The notes beneath the pieces are model-generated. The model had not been told where the DNA came from. It saw only the letters and a program-made list of their open reading frames with translations, and did not search any database. DNA of 64,000 bases. It comes from Halanaerobium saccharolyticum subsp. saccharolyticum DSM 6643. GTDB taxonomy: Bacteria > Bacillota > Halanaerobiia > Halanaerobiales > Halanaerobiaceae. Positions 1 to 8,606 of this stretch are shown in pieces. The position numbers and the translations under genes are program-made. Where the stretch lies: the NCBI RefSeq assembly GCF_000350165.1, contig NZ_CAUI01000005.1, forward strand, positions 806,001-870,000, read 5' to 3'. Each line of letters opens with the position of its first letter. Positions within the stretch are counted from its first letter, which is position 1.

Positions 1-789
1 TTAAAAAATGATAATTGGCTTGATAAGTATGAATATACAATATATCAAAATGGAATTTTTACTTCCGTTAAAGGTATGCCTACAGGAATTAAAATAAATA
101 ATCCTTCTACAGGATCTGCTGGTTATTGGTCAAATATATTTATTTTGTTTGAAGATCAACAATTAAAATTTGATGTAGGTAGAAAATCAATACATGGTAG
201 TCAGGCAAGTATACATAGAAAATATGCTAAAATATTATTTAATGAATTTTTAGATTATGTTAGAAAATATGTATCTGGTGATATTAATAGTTCAAGACCT
301 GATTGGGATAAAGATGAAATTTTTGATGAAATAGATCAGATTATTGATTTAGATATTCCTGGAATAAAGTTTGCAAAAAATCCAAGAAATCAAGAAGCTA
401 GCATCTCTGCATTGTTTTTTGAATGTATTGGAAGAGATATTATTAAAGATATAAAACCTCTATATTGTGGTTACAAAAGAAGGTATGATCTCTATGCTTT
501 ATGGAATAATAAAAAATTAGTCATAGAATTTAAATCACAATTAAGAAATATATTAAAAGATTTTAATGACGAACAAAAAATGTTTAACGAAATAGATTGT
601 ATTGTTTGTTGGAATATTGATGAAGATGATCATCAAGCTATGGTTAATAAAGGTTTAAGTATTGAGGAAGTTAATGGATCTATTTTTTCTAAAAGAAATC
701 GTAAAGTACCACATTCAACTCATAAGTTAATTCTTTCCGGATTAACCTCCCCTATATATTTAATTGATCTAAAAAAAGTGTTAGAATAA
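1..789 (+). CDS. C-terminal part of probable GHKL-ATPase/PD-(D/E)XK defence protein (5' end outside window)
   Basis: The frame is open from base 1, so the ATG at 76 is internal and the gene begins upstream. The visible part starts with a segment containing GYWSNIFILFED and FDVGRKSIHG, which I recall from C-terminal regions of bacterial HSP90/MORC-like (GHKL) ATPase proteins; that family link is from memory. A nuclease-like domain follows, with the acid of FFECIGRDI, the D of YDLYALW and an EFK (VIEFKS) near the end, the order expected of a PD-(D/E)XK core. The GIY-YIG nuclease gene follows after 23 bases and is probably co-transcribed. The likely role is a DNA-targeting restriction or defence effector. 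The nuclease fold is fairly likely; the ATPase half cannot be seen here. Confidence 0.6.
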   Translation, partial: LKNDNWLDKYEYTIYQNGIFTSVKGMPTGIKINNPSTGSAGYWSNIFILFEDQQLKFDVGRKSIHGSQASIHRKYAKILFNEFLDYVRKYVSGDINSSRPDWDKDEIFDEIDQIIDLDIPGIKFAKNPRNQEASISALFFECIGRDIIKDIKPLYCGYKRRYDLYALWNNKKLVIEFKSQLRNILKDFNDEQKMFNEIDCIVCWNIDEDDHQAMVNKGLSIEEVNGSIFSKRNRKVPHSTHKLILSGLTSPIYLIDLKKVLE

Positions 790-812
790 TTGTTAATTTG
801 GAGTGATAAAAT

Positions 813-1676
813 ATGAAAGCAATCTTTTCTAAAACAATAAAACTATTCTTATTAGATGGCGATCCAAACAAACGAATGTCTTGTGAATTATCTAATTGGG
901 TTGGGAAAGCTTATAAAATTCCACGTTCTTTAATGAAAGAGTCGTACGATAGGAATGACCTTCAAAATATTGGAGTATATTTTCTCTTTGGCAAAGATCC
1001 TAATAATCCTGATGATAATATGGTCTATATAGGTCAAACAGAAAATATTTTCAATCGTTTAAAACAACATCTTGATCAAAAAGAATTTTGGAATGAAGTA
1101 GTTACAGTAATTAGTAAAGATGATAATTTAAATAGAGCCCATGTAAGATATTTAGAATATAAGTTATACGAAATTGCAGACCAAGTTGGTAGGTATAAAT
1201 TAGAAAATAGTACTATTCCAAAAGCACCATCTATATCTGAACCTGATAAAGCTGAAATGGAAGAGTTTATATATAACGTTAAGTTATTAGTAAACTCTTT
1301 AGGTTATAAGGTTTTTGAAGAAATAAAAGAGAAACAAAATAAAAATGAAAATTATTTTTATATAGATTCTGTTAGAGGGGCAAAGGGTAAAGGCCAAATT
1401 ACTAGTGAGGGTTTTGTAGTACTAAAAGGATCTAAAATGGCTAATAATACCGTTGATTCAGCTCAAAATTGGGTAATTAAAAAGAGGGAAAAGTTATTAG
1501 AAAAAGAAATTGTAATTGAAAATAATGAAAATTATATTTTCAAAAAAGACTATTTGTTTTCTAGTCCTTCAACTGCAGCTGCAATAGTTATGGGAAGAAA
1601 TGCTAATGGTTTAAGAGAATGGAAATTAAAAAATGGAATGACTTTAAAAGAATTTGAAAAGCCTGATGAAGAATAA
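813..1676 (+). CDS. GIY-YIG nuclease family protein with C-terminal DUF4357
   Basis: The 287-residue protein has the GIY-YIG signature near residues 50-75: GVYFLFG, then MVYIGQTENI with R and H downstream (FNRLKQH). An E in RYLEYKLYEIA could be the metal-binding acid. The C-terminal part (about residues 195-280), with SEGFVVLKGSKMA and SPSTAAAIVMGRNANG, is the DUF4357 domain that often follows GIY-YIG domains in restriction-type or phage-related proteins. It probably cuts DNA. The start is supported by GGAGTGA 8 bases upstream. It follows the truncated nuclease gene by 23 bases and is followed by a bidirectional hairpin, so the two + strand genes probably form the end of one operon. Confidence 0.85.
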   Translation: MKAIFSKTIKLFLLDGDPNKRMSCELSNWVGKAYKIPRSLMKESYDRNDLQNIGVYFLFGKDPNNPDDNMVYIGQTENIFNRLKQHLDQKEFWNEVVTVISKDDNLNRAHVRYLEYKLYEIADQVGRYKLENSTIPKAPSISEPDKAEMEEFIYNVKLLVNSLGYKVFEEIKEKQNKNENYFYIDSVRGAKGKGQITSEGFVVLKGSKMANNTVDSAQNWVIKKREKLLEKEIVIENNENYIFKKDYLFSSPSTAAAIVMGRNANGLREWKLKNGMTLKEFEKPDEE

Positions 1677-1690
1677 ATTTTAACTATGAA

Positions 1691-1730
1691 AAGGAAAAAA
1701 CACCTGATAAAATATCAGGTGCCTTCATAA
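1691..1730. terminator. Bidirectional rho-independent terminator between convergent genes
   Basis: A perfect 9-bp stem (CACCTGATA, loop AAA, TATCAGGTG) lies at 1701-1721. On the minus strand it is followed by TTTTTTCCTTTTC, a good U-tract for the toxin-like gene. On the plus strand the tail is weaker (CCTTCATAATTTT). Confidence 0.8.
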
Positions 1731-1805
1731 TTTTAATTTTGCCCATTTAAGAGCTCTTTGTAATTTTATTTTCTATATTAATAATACTATTTTAATAGTA
1801 AATTG

Positions 1806-2333
1806 TCAAGCACTTTTAAACAGAATTAAACTTATTTTCTGGTTAAGAACTGCTGGGTTTTCTTTAATTTCATATATAGCTTTTTGTTCATTAATTCTCT
1901 GAATATCAATTGCTCTCATATCACTTAAATGAAGGCGTGAAATTTTATCATTTTTAAAATCTTTAATTTTAATATCAATTTCCATTTTAGAATTAGGTGG
2001 ATTGGAATTTTCTTTTACTGATGTAGTAGGAATAACTAAATATTTTGAACCAAAATCTTTTAATATATAACAGTAATGACCACCATGAATTTCTTTTGGA
2101 TAGCCTCTTCTTAAATTAAAATATGCAATTTGACCTGTGATTGGCCTATTTGCTGGTTTTATTTTATAAAAAGAAGTTGATGGATCATTTGTTTCGTTCG
2201 GGACAATTATATTATAAAAAAAGTGTAGTTCTCTAATCCAATATTTTAATTCTCTAGCAAAACCTTTAATATCATAGTTTTTAATTTTTTTGAGTGTTGC
2301 TTTAGCTTCTTTCATATCATCAGAAAAGCTCAT
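1806..2333 (-). CDS. MazF/PemK-like toxin-family protein
   Basis: The 175-residue protein has a central PemK/MazF-type barrel: RPITGQIAYFNL, then GHYCYILKDFGSKYLVIPTTS, then SRLHLSDMRAIDIQRI. This is the order of the start strand, the core V(I)P strand and the terminal 'D..R.ID..RI' strand of the family. Family members are usually sequence-specific endoribonucleases. About 60 residues precede the barrel, longer than a classical MazF. The start has GGAGGTGG 7 bases upstream. No small antitoxin gene lies beside it on the same strand, so it is either a solitary domestic copy or has an unlinked partner. It is transcribed towards the bidirectional terminator. Confidence 0.7.
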   Translation of the reverse strand: MSFSDDMKEAKATLKKIKNYDIKGFARELKYWIRELHFFYNIIVPNETNDPSTSFYKIKPANRPITGQIAYFNLRRGYPKEIHGGHYCYILKDFGSKYLVIPTTSVKENSNPPNSKMEIDIKIKDFKNDKISRLHLSDMRAIDIQRINEQKAIYEIKENPAVLNQKISLILFKSA

Positions 2334-2444
2334 ATTTAGTCCACCTCCATTAAATTATGTTAATTATAACATAATTTCTATAAAAAGGAAATATATTTAT
2401 CTAAATTTCAAACATTATACTGAAAAATAAAAGAGGTAGATACA

Positions 2445-4232
2445 ATGTCATCAATTAAAGATTATTTAGTCAAAATAGTTTCAGAATATAAAGAAGCAAG
2501 ATTACACGAAGAATTTGCTGGTCATCAACTTGGAGATCTAATGCGTCATGAGCTACCAGAATTTATTGAAGAAGAACTTTCTTCAAATTTTAGGATAGAA
2601 AATTATATAATCAAGGGTTCAATTGGAATGGGGAATTGGGCTAAAGTTCCTTGGCTTGCAATAATGTATAAAGATATAACAACTACAACTCAAGAAGGAA
2701 TCTATGTTGTCTATCTTTTTTCTCAAGATATGGAGAGAGTTTATTTAACCTTTAACCAGGGAGTAACCCTTAGCACCAAAGAAGAATTTACAAATAAGCG
2801 TGACAAATTAAGAGCTGAGATGAATTTAGATGATTTTAGAATTGATAATGAGATTGATCTTGCTGAATCTGGTAAAGGCAAAGCTTATGAGTTATCAAAT
2901 ATTTGTTATCAGAAATATGAAGCTGATCAATTAATTAATAACAAAATTACAGAAAAAGAACTAATAGAAGATTTAATGAAAATGATGGGTATTTACCAGA
3001 AATATTATGACCAATATTATTTAGAACTAGATGCAGCTGAAATTGAAACAGGAGAAGGAGTTTCTGAAAAGATGGATAACTTAACAACTAAAGAAAAACT
3101 AAACCAAATCAAAACCTACATCAAAGCTCAGGGCTACACTTATCCTGATAATTTAATTGAAAACTTCTATCTTTCTCTAAAAACAAAACCCTTTGTCCTG
3201 CTGGCTGGTATCTCAGGTACAGGTAAAACAAAACTGGTAGAACTATTTGCCAGAGCTATTGGCTGCAGTTCAGATAATGATCGCTTTAAGTTGATTTCAG
3301 TTAAACCAGACTGGAATGACAGTGCAGATCTCTTAGGTTACAGCAATATCAGAGGAGACTTTCAGCCTGGCCCGATCTTAGAAACTATCAAAAAAGCAGC
3401 TGAAGATCCTGCTAATCCATATTTAGTCTGTCTTGATGAAATGAACTTAGCTCGAGTTGAATATTATTTTAGTGACTTTTTATCAAAGATGGAAACCCGT
3501 CACTATGAGGGTAATCAGATTAAAACAGATAGATTACTAAATGAAAATGACTTTGATCAAAATGACAGCAATGATTCTCAGGCTAAATATTCTGATCTAC
3601 ATATTCCGGACAACCTATATCTCATTGGAACGGTTAATATGGACGAAACAACCCATCCTTTCAGCAAAAAGGTATTAGATAGAGCAAACACAATTGAGTT
3701 TAATCAGATCGATTTAACAGCCTTTTTGGAGGAAGATTATTCTGATCAGGTTAAGAGTTTAAAAGTTAATAATCAATTTCTAAAAACAGAGTATCTAAAT
3801 TTAAAAGATCTGCTGCCTGTTAAAAAAGATGAGGTTAGAAGAACAACTGAAGAGCTGGAAAGATTAAACCAGATACTTAAAAAGGCAAATCTGCAGGTGG
3901 GCTACAGAATCAGAGATGAAATCAACTTTTACATAGTTGAAGCTCTAGATAAAGAGCTGCTTGCTAAAAACACTGCTTTTGATAAGGAGATTCTGCAGAA
4001 AGTATTACCCAGGATTCAGGGTAGTTCAGCTATCATTAAAGAGATACTGCTGGAGTTATTTGATTTCTTTAGTGGAAGTAACTTCAGCAAAGAAAACGGT
4101 CAGCTGGCTAATAGAGTCTGGAAATATTATCAGGCAAATCAGGAGAGCTTTAAGTATCCGGAGTCAGCAGAAAAAATAGCATATATGCTGCGTAGATTTG
4201 AAGAGGATGGTTTTACTTCTTACTGGTTATAA
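2445..4232 (+). CDS. McrB-like AAA+ GTPase of a type IV restriction system (DUF3578 N-terminus)
   Basis: Residues 1-190 match the MrcB/DUF3578 N-terminal region (GNWAKVPWLAIM, YVVYLFSQD), thought to recognise modified DNA. The AAA+ motor follows: Walker A GISGTGKTKL near residue 255, Walker B YLVCLDEMNLARVE near 328, and the sensor GTVNMDETTHPF near 395. McrB proteins are GTPases that translocate DNA and activate an McrC nuclease. The expected nuclease gene is not next to it; the following gene is an unrelated PucR regulator. A DUF2357 McrC-like gene of the type normally paired with such McrBs sits at 45731-48175. A decayed copy of this gene's last 80 or so bases occurs at 23145-23224. The 3' half has more GC-rich codons than the 5' half. 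Confidence 0.85.
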   Translation: MSSIKDYLVKIVSEYKEARLHEEFAGHQLGDLMRHELPEFIEEELSSNFRIENYIIKGSIGMGNWAKVPWLAIMYKDITTTTQEGIYVVYLFSQDMERVYLTFNQGVTLSTKEEFTNKRDKLRAEMNLDDFRIDNEIDLAESGKGKAYELSNICYQKYEADQLINNKITEKELIEDLMKMMGIYQKYYDQYYLELDAAEIETGEGVSEKMDNLTTKEKLNQIKTYIKAQGYTYPDNLIENFYLSLKTKPFVLLAGISGTGKTKLVELFARAIGCSSDNDRFKLISVKPDWNDSADLLGYSNIRGDFQPGPILETIKKAAEDPANPYLVCLDEMNLARVEYYFSDFLSKMETRHYEGNQIKTDRLLNENDFDQNDSNDSQAKYSDLHIPDNLYLIGTVNMDETTHPFSKKVLDRANTIEFNQIDLTAFLEEDYSDQVKSLKVNNQFLKTEYLNLKDLLPVKKDEVRRTTEELERLNQILKKANLQVGYRIRDEINFYIVEALDKELLAKNTAFDKEILQKVLPRIQGSSAIIKEILLELFDFFSGSNFSKENGQLANRVWKYYQANQESFKYPESAEKIAYMLRRFEEDGFTSYWL

Positions 4233-4277
4233 AATATACTGGTTGTATAATTAATATCTTATATGAGGAGGCATGCA

Positions 4278-5876
4278 GTGAATATAAAAGAAATGATAGA
4301 GCTTGAACAAATGGCAGGAATGAAAATCCTTGCTGGTGAAAAGGGCATAAATAGAAAAGTTGTCACAGTTAGTGTTATGGATGCTCCTGATATATATAAC
4401 TGGATTAAAGGTGGAGAATTTTTAATTACAACTGCTTTTGTCATGAGAAATAACCCTTTAGAATTAAAAGATTTAATTATTAAACTAGAAAAAAGAGGAG
4501 CAGCTGGATTTGGAATAAAAATAGGTAGATTCATCGATAAATTGCCAGATGAAGTTTTGGAAACAGCCGATAAATTAAATTTTCCAATTGTTTTTATTCC
4601 GAATAGATTTTCTTTTGTAGATGTTATAAATCCAGTTTTATCTAAATTGGTTAATGTACAGGCAGATAGACTTGAAATATCAGAAAAAATACATAATTCT
4701 TTTACAGATATAGTCCTAGAGGGCGGAGATACCGAAAAAATTTTAGATACCCTAAAATCGATTATTCATAAAGATACAATTTTTATAGATGAATTTTTCT
4801 GTAAACGGTTTTTTAGTAAGATTAAACCTGAAATAAAAGAAGAAATTGAAAACAAAAGAACTGATTATTTTAAAAATAATTTTCTTTATCTGCCTCTAAA
4901 AGTTGATAAAAAAACATTTGGGTATTTGATTGTTTTAGATGAGACAATAAGCGGTAATGACATAAATAATAAAATGAAATATGAAAAAATTGCTTTAGAA
5001 CATGCATTGACCATCTTGAAACTGGATTTGCAAAAAAGAATATCTAAACATGAAGTTGAAGAAAAATATAGAGATAAATTTATTCATGACTTAATTTTTT
5101 CTAATATAAAATCTAAACGGGAAGTGCTTCATCAGTCTGAATTATATAATTGGGAATTTGAATCTAAATATTGTGTTGTAGATGTTGACATTGATAATTT
5201 TAAAAAACAAATTGTAAGAAAAGATTTCAAAAAAATAAATTCTTGTTTAAAAAAATTAAGAGAAGATATGTATCGTTATATTATTTATAATTTTAAAAAA
5301 ATATTTAATAAACCTATTTATACTACCTTCAGTGATAATATTATATTTTTAATTTCAAATAGTGAGATTAATAAAAATTTAGAATCAAAGCTCATTTCTC
5401 TGCAGAAAAAAGTTAAAGATAAATATGATTATACAGTAACAATTGGTATTGGAAATAGTGTAAAAAATTTATCTGAGGTAGATGTAAGTTACCAGGAAGC
5501 AAAAAAAACAGTTTCATTGATCAGAAAAATAAATGGAGATAATTCTATTAAAAAGTATAATAATTTAATTTCTTTTAGACTGCTTGATTCTATTACAGAT
5601 GCTTCATTTGTAAAGGAATTTTTAAGTATTTTCATTAAAAAAATAAATAAATATGATAATGAACATGATGGAGAACTGCTTTTAACATTAGAAGTTTTAA
5701 TTAAAAATAATTGGAATTTAAGCAAAACTTCAGAAAAATTGTTTATACATTATAATACAATAAAATATAGATTAAAAAAAATAGAAGAACTACTTTCTTT
5801 AGATTTATCTAAACATCAAAACAGATTAAATATTTCTCTAGCATTACATCTTATTCAACTTCAAAAAAATAAATAA
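4278..5876 (+). CDS. PucR family transcriptional regulator
   Basis: The N-terminal PucR domain is seen in MDAPDIYNWIKGGEFLITTA and the following GAAGFGIKIGRF. A central GGDEF-like degenerate region is seen (residues about 290-420). The C-terminal HTH_30 domain is LLLTLEVLIKNNWNLSKTSEKLFIHYNTIKYRLKKI in the last 75 residues. PucR proteins activate purine or allantoin and other nitrogen-compound catabolic genes. An ATG at 4263 lies upstream of and includes the GAGGAGG site (4265-4271), so I choose GTG 4278, which has 6-base spacing and gives 532 residues. A strong terminator separates it from the amidohydrolase operon, which it probably regulates. Confidence 0.85.
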   Translation: MNIKEMIELEQMAGMKILAGEKGINRKVVTVSVMDAPDIYNWIKGGEFLITTAFVMRNNPLELKDLIIKLEKRGAAGFGIKIGRFIDKLPDEVLETADKLNFPIVFIPNRFSFVDVINPVLSKLVNVQADRLEISEKIHNSFTDIVLEGGDTEKILDTLKSIIHKDTIFIDEFFCKRFFSKIKPEIKEEIENKRTDYFKNNFLYLPLKVDKKTFGYLIVLDETISGNDINNKMKYEKIALEHALTILKLDLQKRISKHEVEEKYRDKFIHDLIFSNIKSKREVLHQSELYNWEFESKYCVVDVDIDNFKKQIVRKDFKKINSCLKKLREDMYRYIIYNFKKIFNKPIYTTFSDNIIFLISNSEINKNLESKLISLQKKVKDKYDYTVTIGIGNSVKNLSEVDVSYQEAKKTVSLIRKINGDNSIKKYNNLISFRLLDSITDASFVKEFLSIFIKKINKYDNEHDGELLLTLEVLIKNNWNLSKTSEKLFIHYNTIKYRLKKIEELLSLDLSKHQNRLNISLALHLIQLQKNK

Positions 5877-5914
5877 ACATAAAGATATAGCTCTAAAATA
5901 ATATAAAGAACTCT

Positions 5915-5961
5915 ACAGGATATTTTTTGTCAAAGATGGCTAAAAAATATCCTGTTTTTTT
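5915..5961 (+). terminator. Rho-independent terminator after the PucR gene
   Basis: The 14-bp stem (ACAGGATATTTTTT at 5915-5928 with AAAAAATATCCTGT at 5942-5955) is followed by an uninterrupted T run to 5961. Confidence 0.9.
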
Positions 5962-6051
5962 GTCCTGTTTTGCTATTATATTACCTAAACATTACTGATA
6001 TAATTTAATTATAATAAAAATTTCAAATAATTAAAAAATGGAGGGAAAAGC

Positions 6052-7401
6052 ATGTATAATACTGATTTTGCTCTGCCAGACATGGTGATGAATGTCACAA
6101 AGAATGAAATGAAAAATCCTATTCCAAAAGAATCTGATATTAAAAGACTGATTTTAAAAAATGGTTTTGTTGTTGACCCCAAAAATGGAATTAAATCTGA
6201 AAAAGATATTGCTGTGATAGGTGATAAAATAACTGAAGTTTCATCTGAAATTAAAGCAGTAAAAGGGGATATGATTGTTGATTGTAGCGGTCTTCTTGTT
6301 GTTCCTGGACTTATAGATATGCATTTACATCTTGGAGATCTTTTTGAAGTGAGCACTGATCCAATTTATGGTTCGGTGAGTGATGGAGTAACAATGGGTC
6401 TCTCACCTGGTGCAGGAAATACGTTGATGGCACCATCTTTACTAGGCGCAGAAATAGATAGAGGATTACCTATGAACCTGGGTGTTTATCTTGGAGCTCC
6501 TATGGTTTTAGGCACAATGTTAGATCAAGATGAATTAATAAAAATGTTTAGAGGAGAACTGGATTCAGAAGTTGCAAAAAAGAAAATGAGTCGAAATGGT
6601 ATTACAATTGCAACTGCCCCTTTGACAGTGGGTATAAAAGATCATATGGGTCATTTTATAATGAGTGATGAAAATATAAATAAAATTTATAATATTACTG
6701 ATAAGGCAGAAATGGTTTTTATGTCTCATACTCAAGATCCTGCACATGCTGAAAGGCTAGTTTCACTTTCTCAGGGAAGATCCATTCATTTAGCTCATGC
6801 AACTGCAGCTGGTTGTGGATCCCATGATAGTAAAGTAAGTGGAATGGAGAGAATAAATAATCTTTTGAAGAAGAAAAATGTTAGTGGAGAATTTGTTACT
6901 ACAATGATGAGACCAGGCCTTGGAAGTAGAGAAGGACTTAGTATGAATAAAAAGTCACAGCAGCTTGCTTATGATGCTTTGGAATCAGGTCTTGTTGATA
7001 TATTAATTTCTGATGGCCAAAATGATGCAACTATGAAAGGCTTTGGAGATACCAGAGATAATATTCCTTGTATTTTAGAATTAGCTGAGATGGGGGTATT
7101 ATCATTAGAAGATTCTATTGCTTCTATGACAATCAATCCTGCTAAATTAATATCCGAAAAAACCAAAAATAACTGGTGGACAGAAAAAGTTGGTCATTTA
7201 GGAGTAGGAGCCCTTGCTAATATAACTGTAATTAATAGAGATTATAAGAGAATGGCATATACTTTTGTTAATGGAGAAATGGTAGGCTTTGAAGATAGAG
7301 CGGTTCGTAAAGGTAATGGCGCTGGGGGTTGGGTTAGCCGTTTTGGTATGGTTAAAAAAACTGGTGTCGGAGATCTTGTTACAAGAATATATCAAAAATA
7401 A
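6052..7401 (+). CDS. Amidohydrolase superfamily protein (dihydroorotase/hydantoinase-like)
   Basis: The 449-residue protein has the amidohydrolase layout. It starts with LILKNGFVVDPKNG and the metal motif PGLIDMHLHLGD (His91 and His93). Further likely metal or catalytic residues are in MSHTQDP (about 223), IHLAHAT (about 247) and ILISDGQND (about 318). It ends with NPAKLI and an IAVIN-type beta sandwich return. Members hydrolyse cyclic amides, N-acyl groups or related C-N bonds; the substrate cannot be read from sequence. An unusual 30-residue N-terminal extension precedes the sandwich. It is the first gene of an operon with an M20 deacylase and a membrane protein, downstream of PucR. Together these suggest uptake and stepwise hydrolysis of a nitrogen compound. 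The GGAGGG site is 7 bases upstream. Confidence 0.8.
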   Translation: MYNTDFALPDMVMNVTKNEMKNPIPKESDIKRLILKNGFVVDPKNGIKSEKDIAVIGDKITEVSSEIKAVKGDMIVDCSGLLVVPGLIDMHLHLGDLFEVSTDPIYGSVSDGVTMGLSPGAGNTLMAPSLLGAEIDRGLPMNLGVYLGAPMVLGTMLDQDELIKMFRGELDSEVAKKKMSRNGITIATAPLTVGIKDHMGHFIMSDENINKIYNITDKAEMVFMSHTQDPAHAERLVSLSQGRSIHLAHATAAGCGSHDSKVSGMERINNLLKKKNVSGEFVTTMMRPGLGSREGLSMNKKSQQLAYDALESGLVDILISDGQNDATMKGFGDTRDNIPCILELAEMGVLSLEDSIASMTINPAKLISEKTKNNWWTEKVGHLGVGALANITVINRDYKRMAYTFVNGEMVGFEDRAVRKGNGAGGWVSRFGMVKKTGVGDLVTRIYQK

Positions 7402-7408
7402 ATAAAAT

Positions 7409-7432
7409 GGGCAGTTTTTGGCTGCCCTTTTT
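7409..7432 (+). terminator. Intra-operon terminator or attenuator hairpin
   Basis: GGGCAG (7409-7414) pairs with CTGCCC (7422-7427), followed by TTTTT. It lies in the 46-base gap before the M20 gene and may reduce read-through into the distal genes. Confidence 0.65.
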
Positions 7433-7447
7433 AATGGAGTTGATCCA

Positions 7448-8593
7448 ATGACTATAAAAGACTTACCGCTTAATAAAAGTGAAGAAATTTTACAGAAACT
7501 GATCAGAACAAATACAGAAAACCCACCAGGAAATGAAAAAGATGCTGTGGATGTTATTTTAGATTATTTTGAAAAATATGATTTAGAAAAAAACATAATT
7601 GACCATGGTGATAATAGGGCCAGTTTATATCTAAAAATTAAAGGGATTAGCGATAAATCTATCGCTTTTATAGGACATATAGATACAGTCCCAGTAGAAA
7701 ATAAAGATGGCTGGGAATTAGATCCATTTGATGCAAAAATAGTTGGAGATTATATTTATGGAAGAGGATCTGCAGATATGAAGGGAGGAGTTGCAGCAAT
7801 GATTACTGCTGCACTTCATATACTAGATAATAATATAATACCAAAGAAAACCCTTTATTTTTGTTTTACTGCAGATGAAGAGTCAGGCGGTTTAGGAGCA
7901 AAAGCACTTATAAAAGAAAATATATTAAAAAACACTGAATTTATCTTTATACCAGAACCAACTGGATGCCAACTTGGTTTAGCAGAAAAAGGTGCATTAT
8001 GGTTAAAAATAACTGCTCATGGGAAACCAGCTCATGCATCGATGCCTGACAATGGCGTAAATGCCATAGAAAATATTTTTTCATTTATTAGTAGTTTGAA
8101 AAATGAAATTTTAGATGATAAAAAACATTATTTGTTGGGAAAAAGTTCTGCAGAAATAACAACCATTAATGGAGGAATTAAAACAAATATAATTCCGGAA
8201 TTAGCAGAAGCTACAGTTGATATTAGAACAATACCTGGAGATAAACATGATCTCATCATTGAAAAAGCTAATAAATTAATTGAAAAATTTAAAGAAAAAA
8301 GTGGTGTTGAAATAAGAATAAAAATAGAAAATAATAGACCACCATTAAAAGTAAAAGAAAATGATGATAACATTATCAAACTTAAAGAAATTTTTGCAGA
8401 TTATAAATTTAATCCAAATATAAAAGGGCTTAATTTTTATACTGATGCTTCACAAATAATTCCTGAACTAAACTGTCCTTTTGTAATATTTGGTCCCGGT
8501 GAAGATTCCATGGCACATCAAACAAATGAAAAAACAAAATTAAAATCTGTTAAAGAAACAGCTAGAGTTTTTCTGGAATATATTTTAAGATAA
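7448..8593 (+). CDS. M20 family metallo-deacylase (ArgE/DapE/ACY1-like)
   Basis: M20 metal-binding motifs are in order: IGHIDTVP (His, Asp), GRGSADMKGGVAAM (bridging Asp), TADEESGG (catalytic and metal Glu pair), FIPEPTG (metal Asp/Glu position), and the last His in GPGEDSMAHQTNE. The enzyme removes an acyl or carbamoyl group from an amino acid-like substrate with two zinc ions. An ATG at 7418 lies within the preceding terminator hairpin. ATG 7448, with TGGAGT 8 bases upstream, is the better start and gives 381 residues. It probably acts after the upstream amidohydrolase: ring opening first, then deacylation. Confidence 0.85.
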   Translation: MTIKDLPLNKSEEILQKLIRTNTENPPGNEKDAVDVILDYFEKYDLEKNIIDHGDNRASLYLKIKGISDKSIAFIGHIDTVPVENKDGWELDPFDAKIVGDYIYGRGSADMKGGVAAMITAALHILDNNIIPKKTLYFCFTADEESGGLGAKALIKENILKNTEFIFIPEPTGCQLGLAEKGALWLKITAHGKPAHASMPDNGVNAIENIFSFISSLKNEILDDKKHYLLGKSSAEITTINGGIKTNIIPELAEATVDIRTIPGDKHDLIIEKANKLIEKFKEKSGVEIRIKIENNRPPLKVKENDDNIIKLKEIFADYKFNPNIKGLNFYTDASQIIPELNCPFVIFGPGEDSMAHQTNEKTKLKSVKETARVFLEYILR

Positions 8594-8606
8594 AAATAGG
8601 AGGTAA

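Noticed and set aside
3961-4179. Short + strand frame within the mcrB 3' end
   Set aside because: It overlaps the AAA+ gene in another frame with no ribosome site or motif.
4263-4277. ATG start for the PucR gene at 4263
   Set aside because: This ATG lies before and includes the GAGGAGG site; GTG 4278 has correct spacing.
5489-5725. Minus-strand open frames such as 5489-5725, 9467-style frames and others inside + genes
   Set aside because: They lie fully inside well-supported genes, lack ribosome sites and have composition expected from antisense reading.
7418-7447. Upstream start of the M20 gene at 7418
   Set aside because: The position is inside a terminator hairpin and has no ribosome site; ATG 7448 fits TGGAGT.
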